Shown in pieces: positions 23,033 to 29,908 of a stretch of 64,000 nucleotides of DNA (position 1 is the first letter of the stretch; each line of letters opens with the position of its first letter). Origin of the DNA: Caproiciproducens sp. NJN-50 (GTDB lineage: Bacteria; Bacillota; Clostridia; Oscillospirales; Acutalibacteraceae). The stretch is from contig NZ_CP035283.1 of the NCBI RefSeq assembly GCF_004103755.1, positions 186,001 through 250,000 of the forward strand, given 5' to 3'. A program made the translations under genes and the position numbers. Below the pieces are notes generated by a model. That model saw only the letters and a program-made list of their open reading frames with translations, searched no databases and was not told the origin of the DNA.

Positions 23033-24802
23033 ATGTCAAGAATTAAAATGACCGTTATTGCACCCTATGAGGGACTCAAAGGGTTGGTCCTCACACTGTC
23101 AGGCCAATATCCTCAGTTTGATATTCAGGTCGTGGTCGCAAATCTTTGGCAGGGCGTTCAGGCCGCGGAAGCCCTCCATGTCAGCGGCGCCGATATCATC
23201 CTTTCCCGCGGAGGCACGGCGGAACTGATTGAACGGCATGTATCCGTCCCCGTTATCAGCATCGATATTTCCGGATATGATTACATCCGAATGATCACCT
23301 TGGCGAGCGGCTTTTCCGGGAAATCCGCCATGGTCGGTTTCCGCAGTATTACCGAAGGGGCACAATCCATCAAAAAGCTGATGGATAATCCGATCGATAT
23401 TTTCACCATTGCTGATTCGGAGGAATTGTCGGCCCTGCTGGACCGGTTAAAGAGGGAAAATTACCAGGTTATCCTCGGGGACGTGGTCACCTCGGAGGAA
23501 GCGCACAAAATGGGGTTCACCTCGGTTTTGCTTACCTCCGGGGAGGAGAGTGTGAGAAAAGCCTTTTCGGAGGCGGAGCGGGTTTATCGGTACCTTCAAA
23601 AGGTCAGGTTGGATAATATCCTTGAAAAGCAAGTCCTGGCAAACGTTCCGATGTATTATGCGGTACTGGACCGGGACGGCGGCGCCCTGTTCCAAAAGCT
23701 GCCCGCCGATCAGTCGGATGCCATCCTGAAAAGACTGGCCGACGAAGCGGGGAACGTATTTCAGAACGAATCGAAACGTCAATCGCTTTTTCAGCTGGAC
23801 GATAAGGTCTGGTCCATATCTGAAAATCAAATCCGCGATGGAAATGGAAGAACGTATGCGGCGTTTTATTTGTCCCTGTGCCCCGTTGAAATGAAAACGG
23901 TTCCGGGCCTGGCGATTTCGTCCCCGAAGACGCCCTCTGATTTTTCGATCTCCACTTTTGGCAGAAACAGCAACTACCTGAAAGGCACCTATGAAAAAGT
24001 GAAGGAATACACCGGACTTCACGTGCCGGTCCTGATTGTCGGAGAAATCGGAACGGGCAAGGATGCGCTGGCGGAGCTGATCCGCTTTGTCGGAGCGGAG
24101 GCTTCCCCGTTCCTCACATTGGATGGTGAAACCGCGAACTCCGCCAGCCTGATGAATTTTCAAAAAATTCTGAGGACAAACGATTCTGCGGCGGTCTATC
24201 TGCGGCAGCCCTGTCTGCTTAGCCTGGATAACCAGCGGCTTCTCCTCTCGATCCTCAGTGACCCTGGCTTTTTTGAAAGACATCTGGTTGTTTCGTCGTT
24301 TTGTGAACTGCCGGAATCGCTGGTCTCCTCGGACAGGCTGCTGGAGGCGCTGGGCAGGTTGCTCGGCAAATACCGCATTCGTCTTCCCAGCCTGCGGGAA
24401 CGCCCCGGGGATATGAGAGATCTTGTCAGCAACTATATGAATGAAGCTAATTTTCAATTCGGAAAGCAGGTTGTGGCAATCGAAGACGAGGCGCTTCGAT
24501 TGCTTGTAAAATTCAATTGGACCACAAATCTGGAACAGCTTCGCCGGGTAACGGATCAGTTGGTCCTTCTGGCGGATGAACCGACAATCCGGTCTGGCGT
24601 GGTTGCCCGCGTGCTCGGGGAGGAAAGCGATTTGAATCAGCCCCGCGAAGATATTCCGATTGCGGGCAAATCGCTGGATGATCTCGTGGACGAAATCATC
24701 CAGCGCGTGATCCGAGAGGAAAAGGGGAATATGGCAAGGGTCTCCTCCCGGCTCGGAATCAGCCGTTCCACGGTTTGGAGGCATATGAAAAAACAGAAAT
24801 AA
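23033..24802 (+). CDS. PrpR-type regulator with degenerate sigma-54-activator AAA domain
   Basis: A 589-residue transcription regulator. Residues about 1-170 match the PrpR N-terminal sensor domain (GADIILSRGGTAELI, VPVISIDISGYDYI), about 190-290 look PAS-like, about 315-545 are a shortened sigma-54-interaction AAA domain, and about 555-589 are a Fis-type HTH (ARVSSRLGISRSTVWRHMKK). Walker A is kept as GEIGTGKD, but the GAFTGA loop that contacts sigma-54 is missing and the usual Walker B LFLDEI is replaced by CLLSLDN. It therefore probably does not remodel sigma-54 holoenzyme. ATG at 23033 follows AAGGA; an upstream in-frame extension overlaps the promoter. The regulated genes are not obvious; there is no propionate operon nearby. 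Confidence 0.85.
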   Translation: MSRIKMTVIAPYEGLKGLVLTLSGQYPQFDIQVVVANLWQGVQAAEALHVSGADIILSRGGTAELIERHVSVPVISIDISGYDYIRMITLASGFSGKSAMVGFRSITEGAQSIKKLMDNPIDIFTIADSEELSALLDRLKRENYQVILGDVVTSEEAHKMGFTSVLLTSGEESVRKAFSEAERVYRYLQKVRLDNILEKQVLANVPMYYAVLDRDGGALFQKLPADQSDAILKRLADEAGNVFQNESKRQSLFQLDDKVWSISENQIRDGNGRTYAAFYLSLCPVEMKTVPGLAISSPKTPSDFSISTFGRNSNYLKGTYEKVKEYTGLHVPVLIVGEIGTGKDALAELIRFVGAEASPFLTLDGETANSASLMNFQKILRTNDSAAVYLRQPCLLSLDNQRLLLSILSDPGFFERHLVVSSFCELPESLVSSDRLLEALGRLLGKYRIRLPSLRERPGDMRDLVSNYMNEANFQFGKQVVAIEDEALRLLVKFNWTTNLEQLRRVTDQLVLLADEPTIRSGVVARVLGEESDLNQPREDIPIAGKSLDDLVDEIIQRVIREEKGNMARVSSRLGISRSTVWRHMKKQK

Positions 24803-25090
24803 AAGTCTTTCGATCCGGCCGACAGCCGGCTGAAGGGCCGCGGCGGCAATCGTGAACGTTACGGGTGCGGGCGGCGCGGCCGGGATATGATTTTCCGGAC
24901 ATACCGAAATCTTCGCGCATTACACAACACCCTTTCCTGCGGGATGCTGATGGCAGAGCGCAGATTCGGGCATTTTCGTTTCTTGCAAGGTCCCCGATAT
25001 GTTCAAATTCGTATCTTCCAAGGGAATATTAGCAAGTTTTGTCAAATAGCCATATTATGTACTGAATCCAAGAAAGGGGGAGACGAATCG
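24803..25090. other. Intergenic region upstream of the Cys/Trp-rich peptide
   Basis: No gene seen. At 25051-25058 CATATTAT resembles the -10 box used by the mother-cell sigma factors E and K and is very like CATAATAT at the cotJ promoter, with ATGT following in both. A -35 element is not convincing. Confidence 0.3.
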
Positions 25091-25204
25091 ATGTGTTGCT
25101 GGAACTGTGGCCGCTGGGGATCCTGCGGCCGCTGGGGCTGCTGCAGCCGTTGGGGGTGTGGCTGGCGCAACCGTGGCCGTTGGTGCAGGCGTAATTGGTT
25201 CTGA
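25091..25204 (+). CDS. Cys/Trp/Arg-rich small peptide, 37 residues
   Basis: ATG at 25091 with a strong AAAGGGGGAG site upstream. Of 37 residues, 8 are Cys, 7 Trp, 8 Arg and 7 Gly, arranged in imperfect CGRWG/CSRWG units. There is no signal peptide, no Lys and almost no aliphatic residue. Possible roles are a cross-linked spore-coat component (cotJ lies next door and a mother-cell-like -10 box precedes it), a metal-binding peptide, or a RiPP precursor; no modifying enzyme is adjacent. No family recognised. The extreme composition and strong ribosome site make it worth treating as real. Confidence 0.6.
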   Translation: MCCWNCGRWGSCGRWGCCSRWGCGWRNRGRWCRRNWF

Positions 25205-25218
25205 CCTTTAAAAGATAC

Positions 25219-25244
25219 GGGGGACGGCCTGCAAGGGCCGTCCC
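25219..25244 (+). terminator. Hairpin after the Cys/Trp-rich peptide gene
   Basis: Arms GGGACGGCC and GGCCGTCCC around TGCAAG, 15 bp after the stop codon. No T-run follows, so termination would be weak or factor-assisted. Confidence 0.4.
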
Positions 25245-25380
25245 GAATGCTGGCAAGGATTTTTGCCCTGACAGGGACTGCACTTTCCCGTGAACGTCTC
25301 GGCACGCTGACCGCGCATTCGGATCGTCCGCAGACGGGCTGAGGACGGAAAGTTTCGCGTGGCTCCCAGTACTTTTTGTG

Positions 25381-25424
25381 AAAAAAGGCCGGGCGCGAAG
25401 AAAAGTCGCGCCGGCCTTTTTCGG
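25381..25424. terminator. Bidirectional terminator downstream of the cotJC 3' segment
   Basis: A-run, arms AGGCCGGGCGCGA and TCGCGCCGGCCT with one bulged G, then T-run. It ends the minus-strand cotJ operon after the cotJC stop at 25446. Confidence 0.85.
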
Positions 25425-25445
25425 CAGCCGCTTTGGACCGAATTC

Positions 25446-25955
25446 CTATTTGTCGAATTGAGGATTGAACGCGTAGAAATTCTTGGAGTCCAGGCTGTCG
25501 GTTACAATTCGCAGACCTTCGCCGAAACGCTGATAGTGAACGACCTCGCGCTCGCGCAGGAAGCGGATCGCGTCGCGCACGTCGGGATCGTCGTTGCAGT
25601 AGCGAAGAATATTGTCGTAGGTCAGACGGGCTTTCTGCTCCGCCGCCAGGTCCTCGTTGAGATCGGCGATCGAGTCGCCGGTGGAATCAAAGGTCGCCGC
25701 GCTGAATGGCACACCGGAGGCGTCCACCGGATAGATGCCGGTGGTGTGGTCGATGAAATAAGCATCAAACCCCGCTTTTTTGATCTGCTCCGGGGTTTGG
25801 TTGCGCGTCAGCTGGTAGACAATGGTTCCGACCATTTCAAGATGCGCCAGCTCTTCGGTGCCGACATCGGTAAGAATCGCTTTCAGTTCCGGGTTCGGCA
25901 TGGAGTAGCGCTGGCTCAGATACCGCAGGGATGCCCCCATTTCTCCATGCGGCCC
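25446..25955 (-). CDS. cotJC: cotJC 3' segment (codons about 32-199), Mn-catalase-like coat protein
   Basis: Encodes the C-terminal five-sixths of CotJC, a dimanganese-catalase-fold spore coat protein. The frame GGPHGEMGASLRYLSQRYSM, then TDVGTEELAHLEM (metal ligands E and H), AAEQKARLTYDN and FLREREVVHYQRFGE (metal ligands E and H) to the stop at 25446 is intact. The beginning is missing here: upstream of GGPHGE the sequence becomes unlike CotJC and runs into the 3' end of the recombinase gene. The missing 34 codons are at 28367-28266. Removing 2322 bp joins both parts in frame to 199 codons. Without excision, only an internal ATG at 25940 could start, lacking the N-terminal helix. Confidence 0.93.
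   Translation of the reverse strand, partial: GPHGEMGASLRYLSQRYSMPNPELKAILTDVGTEELAHLEMVGTIVYQLTRNQTPEQIKKAGFDAYFIDHTTGIYPVDASGVPFSAATFDSTGDSIADLNEDLAAEQKARLTYDNILRYCNDDPDVRDAIRFLREREVVHYQRFGEGLRIVTDSLDSKNFYAFNPQFDK
25945..25955 (-). repeat. Attachment-site core, downstream end of the cotJC element
   Basis: Minus strand GGGCCGCATGG, identical to 28267-28277; with a single mismatch the match extends to GGnGGGCCGCATGG. The codon phase is the same at both sites (GGG CCG CAT GG). Confidence 0.85.
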
Positions 25956-25981
25956 GCCGAATGGCTCCGTGTGATGTGTTT

Positions 25982-27373
25982 TTACCGGTAATAAAGACTG
26001 ATGCGGTTCCGACCGCGGTCAAATACGATCTTTCGGATCAGGGAGCGCAGCAAGGCGTTTTTCTGTTCCGGCGTGAAATCATTTCCGCGCAGCAGAAGGA
26101 TCAAATCCCGCCTTTGGCTCCGCTGCTCCGGCGCCGCGTCCGCCGGCCGGTTCAGCCGGGATTCCAGATTTCGGCAGGCGAGTTCGGTCTCCCTGTATTC
26201 CTTCGTGTACCCGGCAAGCGGTTCCACGCCGTTCAGATATGCTTCCCGCAGCCTGGAAAGGCGCCCGCGCTCTCTGTCGAGCCGGTGCTTTATCAGCACG
26301 CGCTCTTCCCCCTCATCCGAGGAAAAGGCTGAAATCCGCAGCGAGGTCACCTGCAGGTCGTTTGCAAGCATTGCCGTGACCATGGCTTCCAGCTTTCGCA
26401 TGGAGATGCTGTGTGAGACCCTGCACGACCCGTGGGAATATCCACAGCACTGCATGCTGCCGGAGGAGGACGGAACCAGCAGCGAACCGCAGCTGGAACA
26501 GTGCACAAGCCCCCGCAGCATGCACGCGGGGGCGCTCCTGCGAAGGGCCGTCCCGGGCCGGAAGCGGCTCTGGGCCGCGCTCCAGAGTTCCGCCGGCACA
26601 ATTGCCTCGTGGGAATCCCCTGTAAGAAGGGTTTCGGCTCCGGAGGAGCCGCGTCCCAGCGTCCCCTCCGGGTTCCACCTCAGCGCGCCGCGGTAAACGG
26701 GATTTTTCAGGATGTAGCGCACGGCCCTCGCTTCCCAGCGCCCTCCGCGCCGGGTCCGGATGCCCGCTGCGTTGAGTTTTTCCGCAATTTCGAGCGGCGG
26801 GGTCCCGCGAAGAAAATCGGCGTAGATCAGCCGGACCGCGGCGGCCTCGTCCGGCACCGTCACAAAGCGTTTCTCCTTCATCCGGTATCCGAACGGCGGG
26901 GCGGTGACCGGCTCTCCGCGCGAAATTTTTTCCCTCATGCCGCGGCGGACCTCCTCGGCAAGGTTGACGCTGTAATATTCGTCCATTGCCTCGATCATCG
27001 CCTCCACCAGAATGGAGGTCTTGTCGTCGCCGAGCGGTTCGCTGACCGACACGACGTCGATTCCCAGGCGGCGCAGCAGTGTCTTATAGAGGACGCTGTC
27101 CGCCCGGCTGCGGGCGAACCGGCTGAATTTCCAGAGCAGAACGCAGTCAAACGGCCGGGGGCGGCGTTTCGCCTCGGCGATCATGCGCTGGAACTCCGTT
27201 CGCTTTGCCGCGCCCCGGCCGCTCACGCCGTCCTCTTCCCGGAAAATATACTTCTCCGGAAGCAGATAACCGTTCTTCCGGGCGTAGTCCCGGATGCATT
27301 CGAGCTGGCTGTCCGGGCTGTACTCCATCTGATCGCTGGTCGAAACGCGGATATAGGCGGCGGCGGTTTTCAT
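25982..27373 (-). CDS. Large serine recombinase of the cotJC element
   Basis: A 463-residue site-specific recombinase of the SpoIVCA/SprA type. The resolvase domain (residues 1-150) starts AAAYIRVSTSDQ with the catalytic serine at about residue 11, continues with SPDSQLECIRDYA, DGVSGRG and the arginine-containing LLWKFSRFARSRADS. Then come the Recombinase domain (about 165-275: GYRMKEKRF, LNAAGIRTRRGGRWEARAVRYILKNP), a zinc ribbon (HCSSCGSLLV...CCGYSHGSCR, about 312-340) and a coiled-coil C-terminus (about 365-425). All parts are intact. ATG at 27373 follows GGAAGGATG. The gene ends 27 bp before the attachment core and lies on the same strand as cotJ, so cotJ read-through would express it. 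It probably cuts at the two GGGCCGCATGG cores. Confidence 0.95.
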   Translation of the reverse strand: MKTAAAYIRVSTSDQMEYSPDSQLECIRDYARKNGYLLPEKYIFREEDGVSGRGAAKRTEFQRMIAEAKRRPRPFDCVLLWKFSRFARSRADSVLYKTLLRRLGIDVVSVSEPLGDDKTSILVEAMIEAMDEYYSVNLAEEVRRGMREKISRGEPVTAPPFGYRMKEKRFVTVPDEAAAVRLIYADFLRGTPPLEIAEKLNAAGIRTRRGGRWEARAVRYILKNPVYRGALRWNPEGTLGRGSSGAETLLTGDSHEAIVPAELWSAAQSRFRPGTALRRSAPACMLRGLVHCSSCGSLLVPSSSGSMQCCGYSHGSCRVSHSISMRKLEAMVTAMLANDLQVTSLRISAFSSDEGEERVLIKHRLDRERGRLSRLREAYLNGVEPLAGYTKEYRETELACRNLESRLNRPADAAPEQRSQRRDLILLLRGNDFTPEQKNALLRSLIRKIVFDRGRNRISLYYR

Positions 27374-27450
27374 GAAAATCATCCTTCCGGCGGGAAAATC
27401 AGGGATAGGACGAACCCTGTGCCCCATACCATGGAAGCGGGGGTGGGCGC

Positions 27451-27672
27451 ATGGGAAAGAAGCCGTTCCGGTTTACGGGCGAGAGCTATTCGGCGGATGG
27501 TTCCGGAACATATCATTTGAGGCGGGAAACAATGTTTGAGTCCGCCAGCGATTCGGAAGGAGATGAGTTCCGGGAAGTGTCCTCCCGTGAGGTCATGTCC
27601 CGGGAGGAGCAGCTCCGTCAGGACACAGAACGTCTCGGGAGAGCGGAGAGAGAATTTGCCGGGCACCCCTGA
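27451..27672 (+). CDS. Hydrophilic 73-residue ORF within the cotJC element
   Basis: ATG at 27451 with GGGGGTGGG just upstream. The product is rich in Glu, Arg, Ser and Gly, without hydrophobic segments; residues 27-65 look helical and highly charged (SREVMSREEQLRQDTERLGR). It is divergent from the recombinase and convergent with the amidase gene. Small proteins next to serine recombinases often act as directionality factors, so this is a candidate, but no recognised factor family matches and a spurious frame remains possible. Confidence 0.4.
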   Translation: MGKKPFRFTGESYSADGSGTYHLRRETMFESASDSEGDEFREVSSREVMSREEQLRQDTERLGRAEREFAGHP

Positions 27673-27699
27673 ACGGGAGAAGCGGCCCGGACGCCAGTC

Positions 27700-28185
27700 T
27701 CATGCCCGGGCACCGGCAATGTGCAGGTAACGGATCCGGGAGAAGAAGTAGCCGTCCAGCGGTTTCAGGTAAACGTCGTAGGTATGTGCGGCGACGTAGA
27801 TAGCGCCGTTTTCGACCGCGACCACAACGGGCGTATGATAAAAATGGTCGCCGCTGCCCAGCTGCACCAGGTCGCCGGGCTGAATGCCCGAGGCGTCGGT
27901 TTCCACGGCAAAGGGGCCGGTTCCGGTGTTGTTCCCGATGAGGAATTGGTACAGGAACCCGACTCCGCTCCAGGAAGCCGTGCGGTCGCCCGGGCTGTTG
28001 TAGTACCAGCCCACGTCTTTTGTATAGTTCATAACGCCGCATCCGGCGAAGACGCACTGGGAGGCGAAATTGGTGCAGTCTCCGCCCATCCCGTCGAAGC
28101 TGTAAAAGCGCGGGTTCCGGCTCAGGGCCCATTGTTTTGCGTAAGCGGCAACCTTCTCGCGGTCGTAGGAAATTTTTTTCAGCAA
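27700..28185 (-). CDS. Amidase-domain (Amidase_6) protein carried by the element
   Basis: A 161-residue single-domain protein of the Amidase_6/CHAP-like papain fold: YDREKVAAYAKQWALSRNP, the active-site region GGDCTNFASQCVFAGCGVMNY with the predicted nucleophilic cysteine at about residue 36, and HFYHTPVVVAV with the histidine around 117. No signal peptide, so it acts in the cytosol or mother cell. TTG start preceded by GGAGGG. Same strand as cotJ and the recombinase. It may be cargo with a role in spore envelope processing; alternatively it is a passenger of the mobile element. Confidence 0.85.
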   Translation of the reverse strand: MLKKISYDREKVAAYAKQWALSRNPRFYSFDGMGGDCTNFASQCVFAGCGVMNYTKDVGWYYNSPGDRTASWSGVGFLYQFLIGNNTGTGPFAVETDASGIQPGDLVQLGSGDHFYHTPVVVAVENGAIYVAAHTYDVYLKPLDGYFFSRIRYLHIAGARA

Positions 28186-28253
28186 CTGAATCCCTCCGAT
28201 TCTTCGGCAACGCTTTTTTCAATCCTATGCCGCATCAAACGGAAAGTTTCCTG

Positions 28254-28367
28254 TCATACCCGGAGACCATGCGGCCCTCCATATTGCGATATGATCAGTT
28301 TTGCAAGCGCCGGGTTCGGAGTTGTAATTTTTACGGGGTACTGCAGTCTTTTCTCATAAATCCACAT
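28254..28367 (-). CDS. cotJC: cotJC 5' segment (codons 1-34, then 3 element-encoded codons and stop)
   Basis: ATG at 28367 directly follows the cotJB stop (TAAATG) with GAGGAGG upstream. The frame starts MWIYEKRLQYPVKI, the canonical CotJC N-terminus, and runs to SQYGGPHG, where it enters the element and stops after Leu-Arg-Val. Codons up to GGPHG match the point where the downstream segment resumes with GGPHGEMGASLRY. Unexcised, only a 37-residue fragment would be made. This is the upstream half of a gene restored by excision, not simple decay: both halves are intact and in phase. Confidence 0.93.
   Translation of the reverse strand: MWIYEKRLQYPVKITTPNPALAKLIISQYGGPHGLRV
28267..28277 (-). 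repeat. Attachment-site core, upstream end of the cotJC element
   Basis: Minus strand GGGCCGCATGG, identical to 25945-25955. Left flank is cotJC coding sequence (CAATATGGA); right flank TCTCCGGG belongs to the element. Confidence 0.85.
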
Positions 28368-28625
28368 TTATTTTTCCTCCTCGTTTAGTTCCCAGGGCCA
28401 CGGTTCCGCAATCCAGGCCCAACGGTTGGTGTTCTGGGTGGTTTCGTTGATCGGCCCGTAGGCCGCCTCGTATTTCGCCACAAGATCATCCGTGATTTTC
28501 CGGTATTCCTCCATCTTCGCGGCCGCGGTGCAGTCGCCCGGATGGGTATCGAGGTAGATGTGAAGTTCCCACATCGCAAACTGATTTGCGTTGATTTTGC
28601 GCATCAGATCTTGGCGTTCGTTCAT
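28368..28625 (-). CDS. cotJB: Spore coat protein CotJB
   Basis: An 85-residue protein of the CotJB family: LMRKINANQFAMWELHIYLDTHP, then YGPINETT and the C-terminal WAWIAEPWPWE typical of CotJB. It works with CotJA and CotJC in the spore coat. The start overlaps the end of cotJA by 4 bp (ATGA) and its stop abuts the cotJC start, so the three are translated as a coupled operon. Confidence 0.93.
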   Translation of the reverse strand: MNERQDLMRKINANQFAMWELHIYLDTHPGDCTAAAKMEEYRKITDDLVAKYEAAYGPINETTQNTNRWAWIAEPWPWELNEEEK

Positions 28626-29842
28626 TTTTTCATCCCTCCGCCCAAAAATGGTTTATTCAATTCGGGAAAAATTGTTCCGTAATCCAACCCCCGCTCAGCG
28701 GGATAGGTCGTATCGAACTGCTGGAATGGAACATATGCCATCGCGTATGGGGTTTCGTCCGGGAAACGCGTCCGGTTCTTCGTGCATCCCTGACCGCTGA
28801 CAAAATTATTTGCTTTCATGGTCTGTGCCGGGGACACCATGCTGTTCATTTGATTCTGCATGCCGCTGTCCTTGGAGGTGGCCGGGGACACCATGCTGTT
28901 CATTTGATTCTGCATGCCGCTGTCCTTGGAGGCGGCCGGGGACACCATGCTGTTCATTTGATTCTGCGTGCCGCTGTCCTTGGAGGTGGCCGGAGACACC
29001 ATGCTGTTCATTTGATTCTGCGTACCGCTGTCCTTAGAGGTGGCCGGGGATACCATGCTGTTCATTTGATTCTGCATGCCGCTGTCCTTGGAGGTGGCCG
29101 GGGACACCATGCTGTTCATTTTGTTCTGCATGCCGCTGTTCGAAGAGGTGGCCGGGGACACCATGCTGTTCATTTTGTTCTGCATACCGCTGTTCGAAGA
29201 GGTGGCCGGGGATACCATGCTGTTCATTTGATTCTGCATGCCGCTGTTTGTGGAGGTAGCCGGGGACACCACGCTGTTCATTTTGTTCTGCATGCCGCTG
29301 TTCGAAGAGGTGGCCGGGGATACCATGCTGTTCATTTGATTCTGCATGCCGCTGTTTGTGGAGGTGGCCGGGGACACCATGCTGTTCATTTTGTTCTGCA
29401 TGCCGCTGTTTGTGGAGGTGGCCGGGGACACCATGCTGTTCATTTGATTCTGCATGCCGCTGTTTGTGGAGGTGGCCGGGGACACCATGCTGTTCATTTG
29501 ATTCTGCATGCCGCTGTTCGAAGAGGTGGCCGTGGACACCATGCTGTTCATTTTGTCCTGCATGCCGCTGTTTGTGGAGGTGGCCGGGGACACCGCCCTG
29601 TCCGATTTGGGGTTCCACCCGCTTGAGTATTCGGAGACAACTCCGCTGTTGCTGCCGGTAACTGCCGGGGACACGGCTCCGCCCGATTTGGGATTCCGGC
29701 CGCTCGAGTATTCGGAAACCACCCCGCCGTTGCTGCCATACGTTTTTACGGTGTTGGCTTTCCCCGCCGCTTCCGGTGCGTTCTGGGCACTGTTATTATA
29801 TTCTGACATCACATTATTTGAAGCTTTTCCATGGTCTAGCAT
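28622..29842 (-). CDS. cotJA: CotJA with long N-terminal tandem-repeat extension
   Basis: A 406-residue protein in which only the last 50 residues are CotJA (FPDETPYAMAYVPFQQFDTTYP followed by ERGLDYGTIFPELNKPFLGG). Ordinary CotJA proteins are about 60-80 residues. Residues 98-331 are thirteen tandem copies of an 18-residue unit, MNSMVSPATSTNSGMQNQ with small changes (T/S/K, N/D, Q/K). Residues 40-90 hold two diverged units around GVVSEYSSG.NPKS. The extension is Ser/Asn/Met/Gln/Thr-rich, without Cys or aromatic residues, and probably disordered or fibrous. ATG at 29842 follows AAAGGAG. It may give the spore surface an extended layer. Repeat number is likely to vary between strains. Confidence 0.88.
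   Translation of the reverse strand: MLDHGKASNNVMSEYNNSAQNAPEAAGKANTVKTYGSNGGVVSEYSSGRNPKSGGAVSPAVTGSNSGVVSEYSSGWNPKSDRAVSPATSTNSGMQDKMNSMVSTATSSNSGMQNQMNSMVSPATSTNSGMQNQMNSMVSPATSTNSGMQNKMNSMVSPATSTNSGMQNQMNSMVSPATSSNSGMQNKMNSVVSPATSTNSGMQNQMNSMVSPATSSNSGMQNKMNSMVSPATSSNSGMQNKMNSMVSPATSKDSGMQNQMNSMVSPATSKDSGTQNQMNSMVSPATSKDSGTQNQMNSMVSPAASKDSGMQNQMNSMVSPATSKDSGMQNQMNSMVSPAQTMKANNFVSGQGCTKNRTRFPDETPYAMAYVPFQQFDTTYPAERGLDYGTIFPELNKPFLGGGMKK
28850..29551 (-). repeat. Thirteen 54-bp tandem repeats in cotJA
   Basis: 702 bp made of 13 units of exactly 54 bp (18 codons), in frame. Subgroups of units share variants (TNSGMQNQ, SNSGMQNK, KDSG.QNQ), and similar units are neighbours, which indicates expansion by local duplication. 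Confidence 0.95.
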
Positions 29843-29881
29843 AATGTTTCTCCTTTCGCGAAACTGGATGTTTCTTATCAC

Positions 29882-29908
29882 ATATTATGCAAAAGACAAA
29901 AGACGGTG
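29882..29908 (-). promoter_or_regulatory. Candidate mother-cell (sigma-E/K-like) promoter of cotJ
   Basis: Minus strand CACC (29908-29905), 15 bp, CATAATAT (29889-29882). The CATAnnnT pattern and the AC-containing -35 fit sigma-E/K promoters of sporulating Firmicutes; no sigma-A-like -35/-10 pair is seen in this position. About 40 bp upstream of the cotJA start. Confidence 0.5.

Larger units (their letters stand above)
25945..28277 (-). mobile_element. skin-like intervening element inside cotJC (2322 bp)
   Basis: A recombinase-bearing insertion bounded by two copies of an 11-bp core, splitting cotJC between codons for Gly34 and Glu35. Contents: serine recombinase, a 73-residue ORF on the opposite strand, and an amidase-domain protein. 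No phage structural, replication or conjugation genes. The arrangement is that of sigK-skin or spsM-SPbeta in Bacillus, where a large serine recombinase removes the insert in the mother cell to rebuild a sporulation gene. Here the expected product is an intact cotJC and a 2.3-kb circle. The joined circle site would read CGGAGCCAT, 12 bp, ATGGTCTCCG, an imperfect palindrome as expected for an attP-type site. Confidence 0.9.

Noticed and set aside
25446..25940. cotJC 3' part as a simple truncated pseudogene
   Set aside because: The missing 5' part is intact 2.3 kb upstream in the same phase with a shared core sequence and a recombinase in between, which points to programmed excision and not decay.
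25945..28277. Element as a prophage or conjugative element
   Set aside because: It is only 2.3 kb long and has no structural, replication, lysis or transfer genes; an amidase alone is not evidence for a phage.
28850..29626. Long plus-strand reading frame through the cotJA repeat and CRISPR-like appearance
   Set aside because: The 54-bp units are head-to-tail codon repeats without spacers; the opposite-strand frame stays open only because the repeat unit is a multiple of three.
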